Shown: positions 10,901 to 21,818 of the stretch, in pieces
Position numbering within the stretch: position 1 is the first letter of the stretch
Layout of the letters: each line of letters starts with the position of its first letter
Assembly: GCF_050003625.1 (NCBI RefSeq)
Contig: NC_134398.1
Location: 90,843,832 to 90,907,831, forward strand
Direction of reading: 5' to 3'
Length of the DNA: 64,000 nucleotides
Origin: Haematobia irritans
Taxonomy: Eukaryota; Arthropoda; Insecta; Diptera; Muscidae
Notes under the pieces: model-generated
What the model was told of the DNA's origin: nothing
Database searches by the model: none
Seen by the model: only the letters and a program-made list of their open reading frames with translations
Made by a program: the position numbers and the translations under genes

Positions 10901-11247
10901 GGGAACTGCGAAGCAGATGTGTTAGCAAGGCTAGGAACTACCTTACATATTCCAGGGGAACTAGAATCTGTTGGTATGCCTCTGGTCACCTGCAAGCTCT
11001 TACTGCGTGAGAAGGCTGTTATTCGATGGGAAAATTGCAAGGGCTGTAACGACACCAAGCAAATATGGCCCCATTTAAACTTAAACCGCACACTAGATAT
11101 GCTAGTGTTCTCAAGGCGTCAGATAGCACTCCAGATATCTGCTATAACGGGTCGCTGCCTGATAAGCGAATTTGCAAAAACTATAGGTGCGAAGTATAAT
11201 GACTATTGTATAAGCTGTCATGATGTGACAGTGACTCCTCAACAGCT
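7870..11247 (+). pseudogene. LINE ORF2, first unit: EN, RT and RNase H, with frameshifts
   Basis: Would encode the replicase that nicks target DNA and copies element RNA. Likely start ATG at 7870, overlapping ORF1. Domains in order: AP endonuclease (LQINLHHCKAA at the start, MGCDANAHHSIWGSSD near 8268, SFSDHRYISF near 8492), reverse transcriptase (KDFRPISLSSF, FLDIEGAFNNV, RGTPQGGVLSP, catalytic TYADDVAL near 9790), and RNase H (FYTDGSKLNG, IYSDSQPAIKSL, WVPVHRNIPGN). Breaks: +1 shift near 8081; a deletion of about 50 bp near 9105 ending in TAG at 9119; a 2-bp deletion near 10073; +1 shift near 10310. RNase H also has Val for Gly in WVPGHRN. The unit runs directly into a second endonuclease at 11249. 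Not functional. Confidence 0.88.
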
Positions 11248-11261
11248 AGTTGAGGAGTCAC
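11226..11261. repeat. 14-bp inverted repeat at the LINE duplication junction
   Basis: AGTGACTCCTCAAC, then a 5-nt spacer, then GTTGAGGAGTCACT. The right arm is normal endonuclease sequence (as at 8228). The left arm is its reverse complement and is absent from other LINE copies at this position, so it was added when the duplication formed. Confidence 0.85.
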
Positions 11262-14200
11262 TAAAAACAAAGACAAAACTCATTATGGGATGCGATGCAA
11301 ATGCACATCATAGTATTTGGGGAAGTAGTGATACTAATGCAAGGGGAGAGTCGCTAATAGAGTTTATTTTGCGTACTAACCTGGTAGTTTGCAATAAGGG
11401 AGATGCACCAACCTTCGTCACCAGGAACAGACAAGAGGTTTTGGACGTAACGTTGACCTCTCCGGAACTGAATGATAAGATATCTGAGTGGCAAGTTTTG
11501 AGGGAACATAGCTTCTCAGATCATCGCTACATCAGTTTCAGATTGGCTGTTCGTACTTCAAAGACCATATTTCCGCCAAATGTTAGGAAAGCTGATTGGA
11601 ATAGGTATATGGAATCGTTCAATTTGATGATACCGGAAATGCCGGTGACAAATATGAGCACTGTGCAAGATATCGAACACGCAGTGGAGCGGATTACTAT
11701 GGCCTTCAAAATCTCACTGAAAGCTGCTTGCCCTAGAGGAAAGCCAAGGGGAAAAAATCGGCCGCCATGGTGGACTACGGAGTTAAGTAATATGAGGAAA
11801 TCCTGCAGGAAGCTCTTTAACAAAGCAAAGTCCACAAGAGCTCCGGAGGTTTGGGACACTTACAAGATGAATCTGAGAGCATATAAACGAGAACTGAGAA
11901 GGTCTCAACAAAACTCTTGGGATGATTACTGTAGCAGTATTGAGAATACGTCAGAGGCTTCCAGACTACGGAAGGTTCTAGCATCCACTAACACCGCTCC
12001 AGGTTTCATTAAAACATCGGAGGGAAATTGGACAACGTCCAGTGAGGAGACGTTGGAGGTACGTTTGGACACACACTTCCCTGGAAATCAGACGATTGAA
12101 CCATGTTCAGGCGGTGTAACAGAGGCTCAGGGCTTTAAATAGCTTTGGACCATTCAAATCCCCCGGACCTGATGGAATTACTCCGGCGGAGTTACAGGCA
12201 GTGGCTGAAAGAATTATCCCCTGGTTGACGGTGATATATAAACGATGTGTAAACTTAGCATATATTCCAGAAAAGTGGAGGGAAACAAAAGTCGTCTTCA
12301 TACCTGAAGCAGGAAAAGCCTCTCACTCGAGTGCGAAGGATTTCCGACCAATCAGCTTATCCTCATTCCTACTTAAGACCCTGGAGAGGATGATAGACAC
12401 ATATCTTAGAACTAGCGTGGATTCAAGTTTGCTCTCGAAACGACAGCATGCATACTCGAAGGGCAGGTCTACTGAGACCGCATTGCATGAACTAGTCAGC
12501 TTTATTGAAAGCTCACTATCTGTCAAAGAATGCACAATCGTGGCGTTTCTAGACATCGAAGGGGCGTTCAATAATGTCCATCCGAGCTCGATATTAAATG
12601 GACTGACAACTCTGAATGTTGATCCAGGTATACTTAGGCTGTTAGACGAACTTCTAATAAAGAGACGTATTTCAGCCACACTAGGGCAAGCAAACATACA
12701 AAGGTATGTGAACAGAGGCACTCCCCAAGGAGGAGTTCTATCACCTCTTCTTTGGAATGTTGCTATAAACAACCTTCTGGTTTCCCTAGAAAAAGAAAGG
12801 ATAAAAGTGGTGACATACGCAGATGATGTGGCGCTAGCAGTCAGGGGAAAATTCCCATCCACAATCAGAGATATTATACAGAGAGCTCTCCGGATGACTG
12901 AGAAATGGGCGAAAGATAATGGTCTTGGTGTAAATCCAGCAAAGACAGAACTAGTCATGTACTGCAAAGATCGCAAAACTCCCACGGTTAGGCTCATTTC
13001 CTTAGGGGGTACTGAAATTCCCTTTGGTGAGTGTGCAAAATACCTTGGCGTTATTTTGGACAGGAAGCTGAAATTTAGGCTTAATATTGAAGAGAGGGCG
13101 AGAAAGGCAACGGTAGCGTTGTACTCGTGCAAAAAGGCAATAGGAAAAAAGTGGGGACTAAAACCAAAAATTGTGCATTGGCTATACACGACAGTAGTTA
13201 GACCTATAATGCTATATGGTGTTGTAGTCTGGTGGCCGGCACTTCAGAAACCGACTTGTTTAGATAAAGTTCAGCGTATGGCGAACTTATGTATCTCAGG
13301 CGCATTTAGTAAGACAGGAACAGACTCCCCTAAATGTCATGCTACATCTATTGCCTTTAGACATTTTGGCCAAACAGTCAGCTGCAACAACGGCTGTGCG
13401 GTTGCGCGAGCTATCGCTGTGGTCGGAAAAAAGTTACGGTCATAGTTCGGTCCTCAAAGTAATGCCAGATGTGCCTAACGTAGTGGATTATACCCTGGCA
13501 AAACCACTTTTCGACAAAAAGTTTGAAAGTCAAATTCCCATCAGTGAGGCGTGGTGTACACAGACCCCGGGGAATAAAAGATATATAGATTTCTATACTG
13601 ATGGCTCCAAATTGAATGGACAAGTGGGGTTCGGAGTATATTCTAAAGATCTGGAAATTCGAATAGCGAAAAGATTACCTAATCACTGTAGTGTTTTTCA
13701 GGCTGAAATATTGGCAATAAGAGAGGTGGCGAATTGGCTGAGAAGTAATGTTCCAACAAATATTGGCATTAATATATACTCAGACAGTCAACCTGCAATA
13801 AAATCCTTGGACTCTGTGTTCCTTAACTCGAAAACGGCCATAGACTCCCGTAAATCTCTCAACGAGATGACTGAGCAGTACAATATTCACCTAATATGGG
13901 TGCCTGGCCATAGGAACATACCGGGGAACTGCGAAGCAGATGTGTTAGCAAGGCTAGGAACTACCTTACATATTCCAGGGGAACTAGAATCTGTTGGTAT
14001 GCCTCTGGTCACCTGCAAGCTCTTACTGCGTGAGAAGGCTGTTATTCGATGGGAAAATTGCAAGGGCTGTAAACTTAAACCGCACACTAGATATGCTAGT
14101 GTTCTCAAGGCGTCAGATAGCACTCCAGATATCTGCTATAACGGGTCGCTGCCTGATAGGCGAATTTGCAAAAACTATAGGTGCGAAGTATAAGGACTAT

Positions 14201-14395
14201 TGTATAAGCTGTCATGATGTGGAGGAAAAGGAATCAATTAAACATCTCTTGTGTGAGTGTCCTGCTTTTTGTGTAAGGCGTAAGCGAATTTTAGGAGCAT
14301 ATAGCTTTAGATTACTGGCTGACCTGGAAAACGTTAACTTAAGCAGTTTGTTAATGTTTTTGGAGCAATCTGGTTGGTTCCACAAAAGTAAATAA
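11249..14395 (+). pseudogene. LINE ORF2, second unit: partial EN, RT and RNase H, natural 3' end
   Basis: Repeat of ORF2 from VEESLKTKTKLIMGCDANAHH to the C-terminus. It shares with the first unit the deletion near 12126 (about 9105 there) and the +1 shift near 13333, so those lesions predate the duplication. It lacks the first unit's 2-bp deletion: RT through connection reads openly from 12201 to 13445, including RGTPQGGVLSP and TYADDVAL. RNase H keeps WVPGHRN. A private 29-bp deletion near 14070 between two TAA triplets shifts the frame. The last part (SCHDVEEKESIKHLLCECP, a Cys/His-rich tail) lies in another frame, ending at TAA 14393-14395. Not functional. Confidence 0.85.
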
Positions 14396-14537
14396 TAGAG
14401 AAGGTTCAGTGGTTAAGACTAGAAGTGCCCATATGTAATAGGTACTTTTACTTAAATGTGGTATCACAATGGACTGAATAGTCTAAGTGAGCCTGAAATT
14501 TAATCGGGCTGCCACTTTAACCTAACCTAACCTAACC
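14396..14537 (+). other. LINE 3' UTR and CCTAA tail
   Basis: Short 3' UTR ending in GGGCTGCCACTTTAA followed by four CCTAA units. The same 3' UTR, in antisense, starts the copy at 22868, and remnants are seen at about 29455-29500 and 54209. Confidence 0.8.
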
Positions 14538-14549
14538 TAAGACCCACAA

Positions 14550-15087
14550 CGACGAAGAGGGAAAACTAAAAAGGTGGTTAAATCAACTTTTAACTAACGA
14601 TGAAAGTAACGAACTTTGGACGAAAGAGGGAGAAAAAATACAAAAACAAAAGGAAAAAGAAAAATCAAAAGAAATACAAAAGGCGAAATTCAAAAAACTG
14701 AGTGAAAAACAAAAAACTAATCTCAACATAAAAATAAACAAAAAATGGTTCGTCAACAAAACAAATACAGATTTTCCTGATGACATAAAGTGGATTCTCT
14801 CCCTTGGACCAAAATTCGGTCTACCGACACAAAAAGGGGATTTCCCCTTTTTGTGTCTTTAAATACATAGCCGATGGAGACAGCTTGATACAAACACACA
14901 CCAACAAGGAACAACAAGAACGAGCCAGGACAAAATTTGCGACATCATTAGAAAATCATCTCAACAAAATGAACCTGAACGGAAGAGAAAGATTTATTTC
15001 AAACACAGTGGAACGAAAAAAAAATCTTGAAGACTCATAAGAACATTTTAATCCTGAACGCAGATAAAGGTAACGTAACTGTAGCTA
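14550..15087 (+). pseudogene. Penelope-like element, segment 2 of 4 (pre-RT region)
   Basis: Continuation of the Penelope-like frame: Lys/Glu-rich stretch, then WILSLGPKFGLPT, a conserved block ahead of the reverse transcriptase in Penelope-like proteins, and ILILNADKGNVTVA, matching the 'ADKGN' block of that family. Two frame breaks are visible: one at a 32-bp palindrome (14826-14857) and one in a poly-A run near 15020. It ends where element C enters at a TA. Confidence 0.7.
14826..14857. repeat. 32-bp perfect palindrome in the Penelope frame
   Basis: Arms GACACAAAAAGGGGA and its exact reverse complement are separated by TT. It coincides with a frame change of the Penelope coding sequence, so one arm is probably a small templated inverted insertion. 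Confidence 0.8.
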
Positions 15088-17180
15088 CACACAAAAAATT
15101 ATCACCAAATTTTTTTCAATTAAACACTTAATTGAATTTGGAAACGGATTCAATTAATATGTTAATTGATTCAATTAATTATTTAATCAAATCCGAATAA
15201 AAACCAATTAAAAAAATGATTGATATTTGTTACATTTCCAATTAAAATATTAATTGATTCAATCAATTTGTTAATCAAATCGGAAATAATTTTCAATTAC
15301 AAACGTGATTGAAATTTTTTCCGTTTCCAATTACACATGTGATTGATCCAATCACCTTTGTGATTGAAACTGAATAATTTTGAACAATGGAAAGAGCGAA
15401 AAGAGAACAAGGAAATAGGTATTTATTCAACAATGTATGATGGAGAGATCAGTCTGTGGAAGTAACTCGTAACGAACGGTTGGGTTTTTGTTTTTCGCGT
15501 AAATTGAAAAACATGATTGGCGACATTCTGTTGCATTCAAATTGTGTGCATAAATATTTTGAACGCAACAACAAATCATAGCAAAGGGTTGCAATAAATA
15601 AAGTGTGCAACAACAAACGGCCACGTGGTAAAGGTTTGAAAAAAATATATGAAAGAACGCATTTGAAATTACCTGTGTTTCTGTTTTGTGGTATTGTAAA
15701 AATGGGAAACAATCTACGTTTATTAAAGGTAAGAAATTGTGAAATGTGAATACCGTTTTCCATTGGAGCCTGTTTACATTAAACGGACTAAAATAATATA
15801 TTTTTTATTCATTTCTTTTAGTGACCAATTTTATTTCGTGAAATTGACCAATCAATCCCATCAACTCCATCATTTTATCAAATATATAAGAATATGTTTG
15901 CAATAAAAAAGTGGGTACCGTATTGATCTTTTAAAATTATAAATTTTTGTCACTCCTAGTTTTCTTAAAACCAAGAGCGGTATGGGTTTGTTGGAAGATT
16001 CACCTTGAAGTTGCGAAGTGGCGTTGGCATTAAATTCCATTTTAGTTTTACCTGCCTTTTTCAGTTTGAACCCAAGTAGAGAGCAGTATATCTGGTATAT
16101 AAACTAATGAGCTGAATTATGTAATGGTAAAAAAGTTCTTTCTTTTGGATTTAAAAATATGAAAAATATTCGAAAATAATAAAAATATGTATTTTCCATT
16201 TATATTTTTTTCTATTTCCAGAATTTGCAAAGTATCATCAATATAATATCAAATATAACATTGCTTTCCCATTATTTTTGTCTTTGATTGGTTCAAATTT
16301 TAATAGACGATTTCAATGTGTGGAAATTTTGGAAAGGAATTGTTACTAAAATTAAATTACCGAGCTCCTTAATACACCTTTTTATGCTAAAAGACTACAA
16401 CTGCAAAAGAAGATTATAAATCTGCAACCTGGAACTAAGAATTGAACTTGATATTCTATGCAGGTGATGTTTAACAAAATTAACTTTTAATGGAACAAAA
16501 TTAAATTCGAATTATTCTGTTTACTTTCAGAAAAACTAATTTAGCTTACAGGCTGCTGATTTATTGGAAATCTAGGCGCATCTACATATTAGAAGGAACA
16601 TGCTGACATGGTTATTATTATAAGGAAGATAATGATTTATATAATTTATTTTTCCACCCTATAGTTGTTATTGATAATAATTATATTTGTAAGTTATGTT
16701 AGAACAAAACACAAATGACAAGAACCAAATTTATTTGTCTATTGCATAATAATATATTAAATATGTTTTATAAGAAACACATATTTTCTTTTATTTCAAA
16801 TAAAACTAAATACGATTTTGGGGGCGCAATATATAAATTTTTGATTGAAATTTATAGCCCATTTCAATTAATTATTTAATTGAATGAATCAAATAGTTGA
16901 TTGATTTTTGTCGCGAAATTAATTAAAATTTTAATTGATTCAATTAAAACTGTGATTGAATTTTATGTTAAAAATCAATCACGTTTTTAATTGATTCAAT
17001 CACACAATTAATTGATTCCGTGACAAAAGTCAATTAAATTTTTAATTGAAAATCGTGTTGGCTTTCAATCAAAATGGGTGATTGATACTATCATTTTCGT
17101 GATTGAAGAAATTTCAATTAAAAAAATGATTGAATCCGCGATTTTCGTGATTGAAATCAAAAAAATTTTTTTTTTGTGTG
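15088..17180. mobile_element. Element C (TIR CACACAAAAAATT, TA duplication)
   Basis: 2093-bp insertion in the Penelope-like element. Ends CACACAAAAAATT and, in reverse complement, CACACAAAAAAAAAATT. TA lies on both sides (15086-15087, 17181-17182), and removing the element restores the Penelope frame (GCT ATG GTA). Both subterminal regions (about 15110-15370 and 16840-17165) are packed with copies of ATTGATTCAATTAA-type motifs in both orientations, probable transposase-binding sites. The middle has no long ORF but has splice-like signals: a donor AAAG|GTAAG near 15728 and acceptors near 15821 and 16221. No transposase found. Confidence 0.8.
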
Positions 17181-17182
17181 TA

Positions 17183-17479
17183 TGGTAAAAAACGACTACA
17201 AGGACAGAATGCTGAACATAGTAGGGAATATGATGTCCTACCAACGATTAAACAAGGACCCAACACAAGTATTACAAAATAAAAACAACGACATAGTTGA
17301 TGAACTATTCAAGAACAACATCATTTCTGAAGCTGAAAAACGAAGAATGAGGACGGAAGTTGCAATGGCTCCTAGAATTTACGGTGTACCAAAAATACAC
17401 AAAGAAAATTTCCTATTAAGACCTATATGCTCATCAATCAATGCGCCTATAGCAGAAATGAGTAAATTTCTGGTAAATA
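17183..17479 (+). pseudogene. Penelope-like element, segment 3 of 4 (RT, N-terminal part)
   Basis: Frame continuing from segment 2 through the TA site: NDYKDRMLNIVGNM, then RIYGVPKIHKENFLLRPICSSINAP. The 'YG.PKIHK....RPI.SS' block is characteristic of Penelope-like reverse transcriptases. It ends at the TA where element D enters, and reads on in frame as NILKKL in segment 4. Confidence 0.85.
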
Positions 17480-18340
17480 CACAGAAAAAAAGGTGTCTTG
17501 TTAATTTTAGGACCAGTTTAACTTCCACATAGTTAAAAAAATTTACTGTAATATAGTTCATTTTTCGTAACCAATGCGAAAATTAACTTAGCTAAAGGAA
17601 AACTTATAAAACTTCAGTAAATGTTTTTTAGTTCACTAACTACGAAATGGGACGGATTTTTCCTTAAATAAATTTCCAATACAATAGTTAATGCATCGTT
17701 GATTGTATTATAAAAAGACATAGGCAATATAAAAATCTTACTACGAAATGTGGACAATTTACTAAGAAAAATTTTTGTATGGAAAAAAATTTTTGTAGTA
17801 AAAATTAACTTAACCACAGTACCGATTCGTATGGCGGCTTCCTACAGCTTATTTCGGTTTTTACTATAAGTTGGAGTATATTTCCTCACATTGAAAATTT
17901 TAGATAAAGTAGAATAAAAAGTAGTTAATTTAATCCTTGACGGGTGTATATAATTTTTTATGGATTCCTAGTAAATTTTGAATATATTTTACCTTATCCT
18001 ATAGATAGAATACCAACTAATCAATAAACGTGATACTGGAAATTGAAGTGAGAAGAAATTATGAAATTATTGCATCATCTTTTTTTTTTTTGTTTGAGTT
18101 TGTTATTGCGATGATGTTATGGAATGTGTGTTGTTGGTATCTTTTGTGGTGATAGTTGTTTTGTTGCAATAGCGAGATCAGAAAGGGATCATGTGTGTGT
18201 GTGGAGTTGTTATACCCTCCACCATAGGATGGGGGTATATTAACTTTGTCATTCCGTTTGTAACACATCGAAATATTGCTCTAAGACCCCATAAAGTATA
18301 TATATTCTGGGTCGTGGTGAAATTTTGAGTCGATCTAAGC

Positions 18341-18415
18341 ATGTCCGTCCGTCCGTCCGTCTGTCCGTCTGTCCGTCCGTCCGTCTGTCCGTCTGTCCGG
18401 CTGTCCGTCCGTCTG
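18341..18415. repeat. (TCCG)n/(TCTG)n microsatellite
   Basis: Interrupted run of TCCG and TCTG tetramers inside the interspersed repeat. Confidence 0.9.
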
Positions 18416-18537
18416 TGGAAATCACGCTAACTTCCGAACGAAACAAGCTATCGACTTGAAACTTGGCACAAGTAGTTGTTATTGATGTAGGTCGGATGGT
18501 ATTGAAAATGGGCCATATCGGACCACGTTTACGTATA

Positions 18538-19150
18538 GCCCCCATATAAACCGATCCCCAAATTTGGCTTGGGGAGCCTCCCGGAGCAGCAAAATTCATC
18601 CGATCCGGTTGAAATTTGGTACGTGGTCTTAGTATACGGTCTCTAACAACCATGCAAAAATTGGTCCATATCGGTCCATAATTATATATAGCCCCCATAT
18701 AAACCGATCCCCAGATTTGACCTCCGGAGCCTCTTGGAGGGGCAAAATTCATCCGATCCGATTGAAATTTGGTACCTGATGTTAGTATATGGTATCTAAC
18801 AACCATGCAAAAATTGGTCCATATCGGTCCATAATTATATATAGCCCCCATATAAACCGATCCCCAGATTTGACCTCCGGAGCCTCTTGGAAGAGCAAAA
18901 TTCATCCGATCCAGTTGAAATTTGGTACATGGTGTTAGTATATGGTCTCTAACAACCATGCAAAAATTGGTCCATATCGGTCCATAATTATATATAGCCC
19001 CCATATAAACCGTCCCCAGATTTGACGCCGGAACCTCTTGGAGGAGCAAAAGTCATCCGATACGGTTGAAATTTGGTACATTTTGTCAATATATGGCCTC
19101 TAACAGCCATGTAAAAATTGGTCCAGATCGGTCTTTAGTTATATATAGCC
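18538..19150. repeat. 153-bp tandem repeat, four units
   Basis: The motif GCCCCCATATAAACC starts at 18538, 18691, 18844 and 18997, exactly 153 bp apart each time. Each unit contains 'ATTCATCCGATCC.GTTGAAATTTGGTAC' and 'CAACCATGCAAAAATTGGTCC' type blocks. Confidence 0.9.
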
Positions 19151-19194
19151 GATGACTTATTACACAAAAATTGGTCCATATCGCCAAAAATAAT

Positions 19195-19637
19195 CTACCA
19201 AAACTTTATTTCCATAGAATATTTTGTCAAATTTTATTACTATAGAAAGTTTTGTCAAAATTTCATTTCTATAGAAAGTTTTGTCAAAAGTTTATTTCTA
19301 TAGAAATGTTTGTCAAAATTTTATTTCTATAGAAAATTTGGTAAAAAATTTATTTCTATAGAAAATTTTGTCAACATTTTATTTCTATACAAAATTTTGT
19401 CAAAATTTTATTTCTATACAAAATTTTGTCAACATTTTATTTCTATAGAAATTTTTGTCAAAATTGTATTGCTATAGAAAATTTTGTCAACATTTTACTT
19501 CCATAGAAAAATTTTGTCAACATTTTATTTCTATAGAAAATTTTGTCAAGTTTTTATTTCTATAGAAAATTTTGTCAAATTTTTATTTCTATAGAAAATT
19601 TTGTCAAAATTTTATTTCTATAGAAAATTTTGTCAAA
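19195..19637. repeat. 29-bp tandem repeat, about 15 units
   Basis: Degenerate direct repeats of a 29-bp unit containing TTTCTATAGAAAATTTTGTC. Units abut without spacers, so it is a minisatellite, not a CRISPR array. Confidence 0.88.
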
Positions 19638-20285
19638 CTAGATTATATACGTATTTAATCGGCCTTTTTTTGTTTAATATATACCCCGTATGGGCTAACT
19701 TACAATTTAGAAGACAGTGTTAAAAAGTTTTACGATACCTTGCCATCGGCAAGTGTTATCGCAACCCAAGTAATTCGATTGTGGATGACAGCCTTTAGTA
19801 GAAGTTCCTACGCAATCCATGGTGGAGGGTACATAAGATTCGGCCTGGCCGAACTTACGGCCGTATATACTTGTTTTTCTTTACATATGTGTCCTTTATG
19901 ACTATTTGTGTCTTTGAGTTTTATTGGTGCATTCAGTTCTGTTGATGCATTTATGAAGCGCACACGTGGTGCGCTTGCGTGCGGTATTTGTGTTTATTAA
20001 TAAAAATACATTTATTTCGTAACATTTTAGAAACTGATAAGTGAATGGTGTGATGTTAGAGAAAACAAAAACACTTTATATTGATAAAAAATAAATAACT
20101 CTAAAATAAATCACATATTAAGAAACTGTATATTTCTATTAATAATTTAAAATTAGTGCGGTTTTAAATTGGTTTACATAAAAATATTCATAATGAGTGG
20201 TAATAAAATGATCTATATTTACTCTACATCTGGATCACAGTACAATTTTTTGAGTCTATATTTTTATGTTATAGCGAGTCCTTAA

Positions 20286-20758
20286 GGTGTGTACTAAGTT
20301 CGAGTTTAGGTGCTAAAATCAGAAATAAATCAGTAAGAAAAGTATAAAATTATACGCCTTCGATGCAAATTTAAATATAACTTGATGGAGAATAGCTCGA
20401 AACAAGTTTTTTATTAAGTTTATATTCTTTAAATGGATTACACGATTAAGAACAGAAAATCGTTTTTAAGCTTATGTAGAACGCTGTTTTTTTAATTTAA
20501 TATGATGAATCGTTTTCAAGTTATTCCAATATATATAGCGGAAGTGCCTTAATTTTGAACATAACCGTATATCTCAAAAAGTCGAGCTCTTAAAAAAACA
20601 AGTGTAAATTTGGATTCAGCGACCTCAAATTACTAACAATTTGATATAAATTTTAAATGAACACAAAAACGGTCCAATTTTGTTCCCATGTATTTCTAAA
20701 GAAAACTAATCATGAAAAATTGGGATTTTAGCCACTAAACTCGAACTTATTATCCACC
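20286..20758. mobile_element. GTTCGAG MITE, complete
   Basis: 473-bp element with TIRs of about 35 bp: left GGTGTGTACTAAGTTCGAGT, right (reverse complement) GGTGGATAATAAGTTCGAGT, both continuing with TTAG.(T/G)GCTAAAATC. No ORF. Target duplication not clear. Fragments of the family sit beside the rosa-like copies at about 658 and 2564. Confidence 0.75.
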
Positions 20759-21818
20759 ATAAATACTAAATGCTATATTGACAAGTGGAAATTATATCTA
20801 ATTTTATAATATTTTTATTTCATTTATATTCTGAGAAGGATTTCAAAAATGTCCCATTTGTGCATGGATATGATTCCACTAATGTAGTAATTGGATGATT
20901 TTTTTCAATGTGGTAAGTTTTTCGTCCATTTGTAATAAAGCCAAAATTTCTATTTATTAAAAATAATTTTCATTTGCAGGATGACAGCAAATCTAATGGT
21001 ATTTTTTGGAATCTTCTTACTGTTTAATGCTAACTAAGCTGATATCCCTATTTGCTCTAAGAAAATTCTCTTGTAAGTTAAAGATCAAAATACCATAGAA
21101 TTTGATAATATTTTTATATTTTATATACCTTTTTAACTTCAGAGGCTTATGACGCAAATCCACACAACAAAAACTAGCGATATCGGTGAAATTGGACAAA
21201 AATGAAATGAAAATAGCAACTTATGGCATATATCTTTCATATACACACAAAAAATTCCGTAAAAAATGGAAATTGATATTAATTAGTTTCATTCTACTAA
21301 CATAGAATATTACTCTTTTGAAGAAGCAATTACTAACTACCGAAAAGTAACAGCGTACGAATAAAAACATTTCTTTTATTGTATATCATAAGCCATAGTT
21401 TTATGTAATATAATAATAATTTTTTGAAATAAAATACTGGTAGTTATGAAAAATTGTCTTATATTGTACGAAAAATTTCTTAGTTTTATACAGGCTTGTT
21501 GTACCTTTAATTCCTCAATTTATTTGCTTCTTTGAAAATTATACTGATAAACAGTTTATTTGAAACCAATTTCTAAATATAGGATTCCCAAAAACTTGTT
21601 CATTTTTCCGGATATCAGGAATATTTTGAATGAGTGTAAGTACATTCTTCCCACAGCGTAGTAAGAATGAACTAAAATACGATGCAATACATAAACTTAT
21701 TTATAAGAAAATCATGAACTTATCTAGATGAAAAAAATCTTTGGCGCCAAATCATGGTCATTCTTACTATGGGTTAGTTCATTTTTCCTAAACAATAGTA
21801 AACTTTTTTTTCGGTGTA

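Larger units (their letters stand above)
6579..14537 (+). mobile_element. LINE copy 1 (LOA-like, with ORF1, EN, RT and RNase H), internally duplicated
   Basis: Non-LTR retrotransposon inserted in the Penelope-like element with 12-bp duplications. Order: 5' UTR, ORF1 (6687-7910), ORF2 with AP-type endonuclease, reverse transcriptase and RNase H, 3' UTR, and a tail of CCTAA repeats. The endonuclease and RNase H sequences resemble the LOA/Bilbo group of Diptera; the clade call is from memory of motifs. A 3021-bp part of ORF2 is present twice (about 8228-11241 and 11249-14220), so the element is longer than the roughly 5 kb expected. Related copies lie at 22868-27798 (minus), 54209-55099 (minus), and 58510-59537 continuing at 63244-63511 (plus). 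Confidence 0.9.
18211..19876. repeat. Calyptrate-type interspersed repeat with internal tandem arrays
   Basis: Starts TATACCCTCCACCATAGGAT and ends ...ATGGTGGAGGGTA then a roughly 50-bp block ending TATATACTTGTTT. The two CCCTCCACCAT motifs face each other. Inside are a TCCG/TCTG microsatellite, a 153-bp tandem repeat and a 29-bp tandem repeat. I recognise the type as highly abundant in muscid and related fly genomes; its transposon class is unclear to me. Confidence 0.7.
17480..21816. mobile_element. Element D (TIR CAC.GAAAAAAA, TA duplication), itself invaded
   Basis: Left end CACAGAAAAAAAGG; right end in reverse complement CACCGAAAAAAAAG. TA lies at 17478-17479 and 21817-21818. Excision restores the Penelope frame (GTA AAT ATA TTG). 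Inside are unique AT-rich sequence related to D2 at 42414-46772, a large interspersed repeat (18211-19876) and a MITE (20286-20758). A splice-like donor (GTG|GTAAGT, about 20921) and acceptor (TTTGCAG, about 20980) lie in the right half, as in D2. A second CACACAAAAAATTCC terminus at 21246 suggests a further nested piece. Confidence 0.72.

Noticed and set aside
19195..19637. 29-bp direct repeats resembling a CRISPR array
   Set aside because: Units abut without unique spacers and the context is a eukaryotic interspersed repeat.
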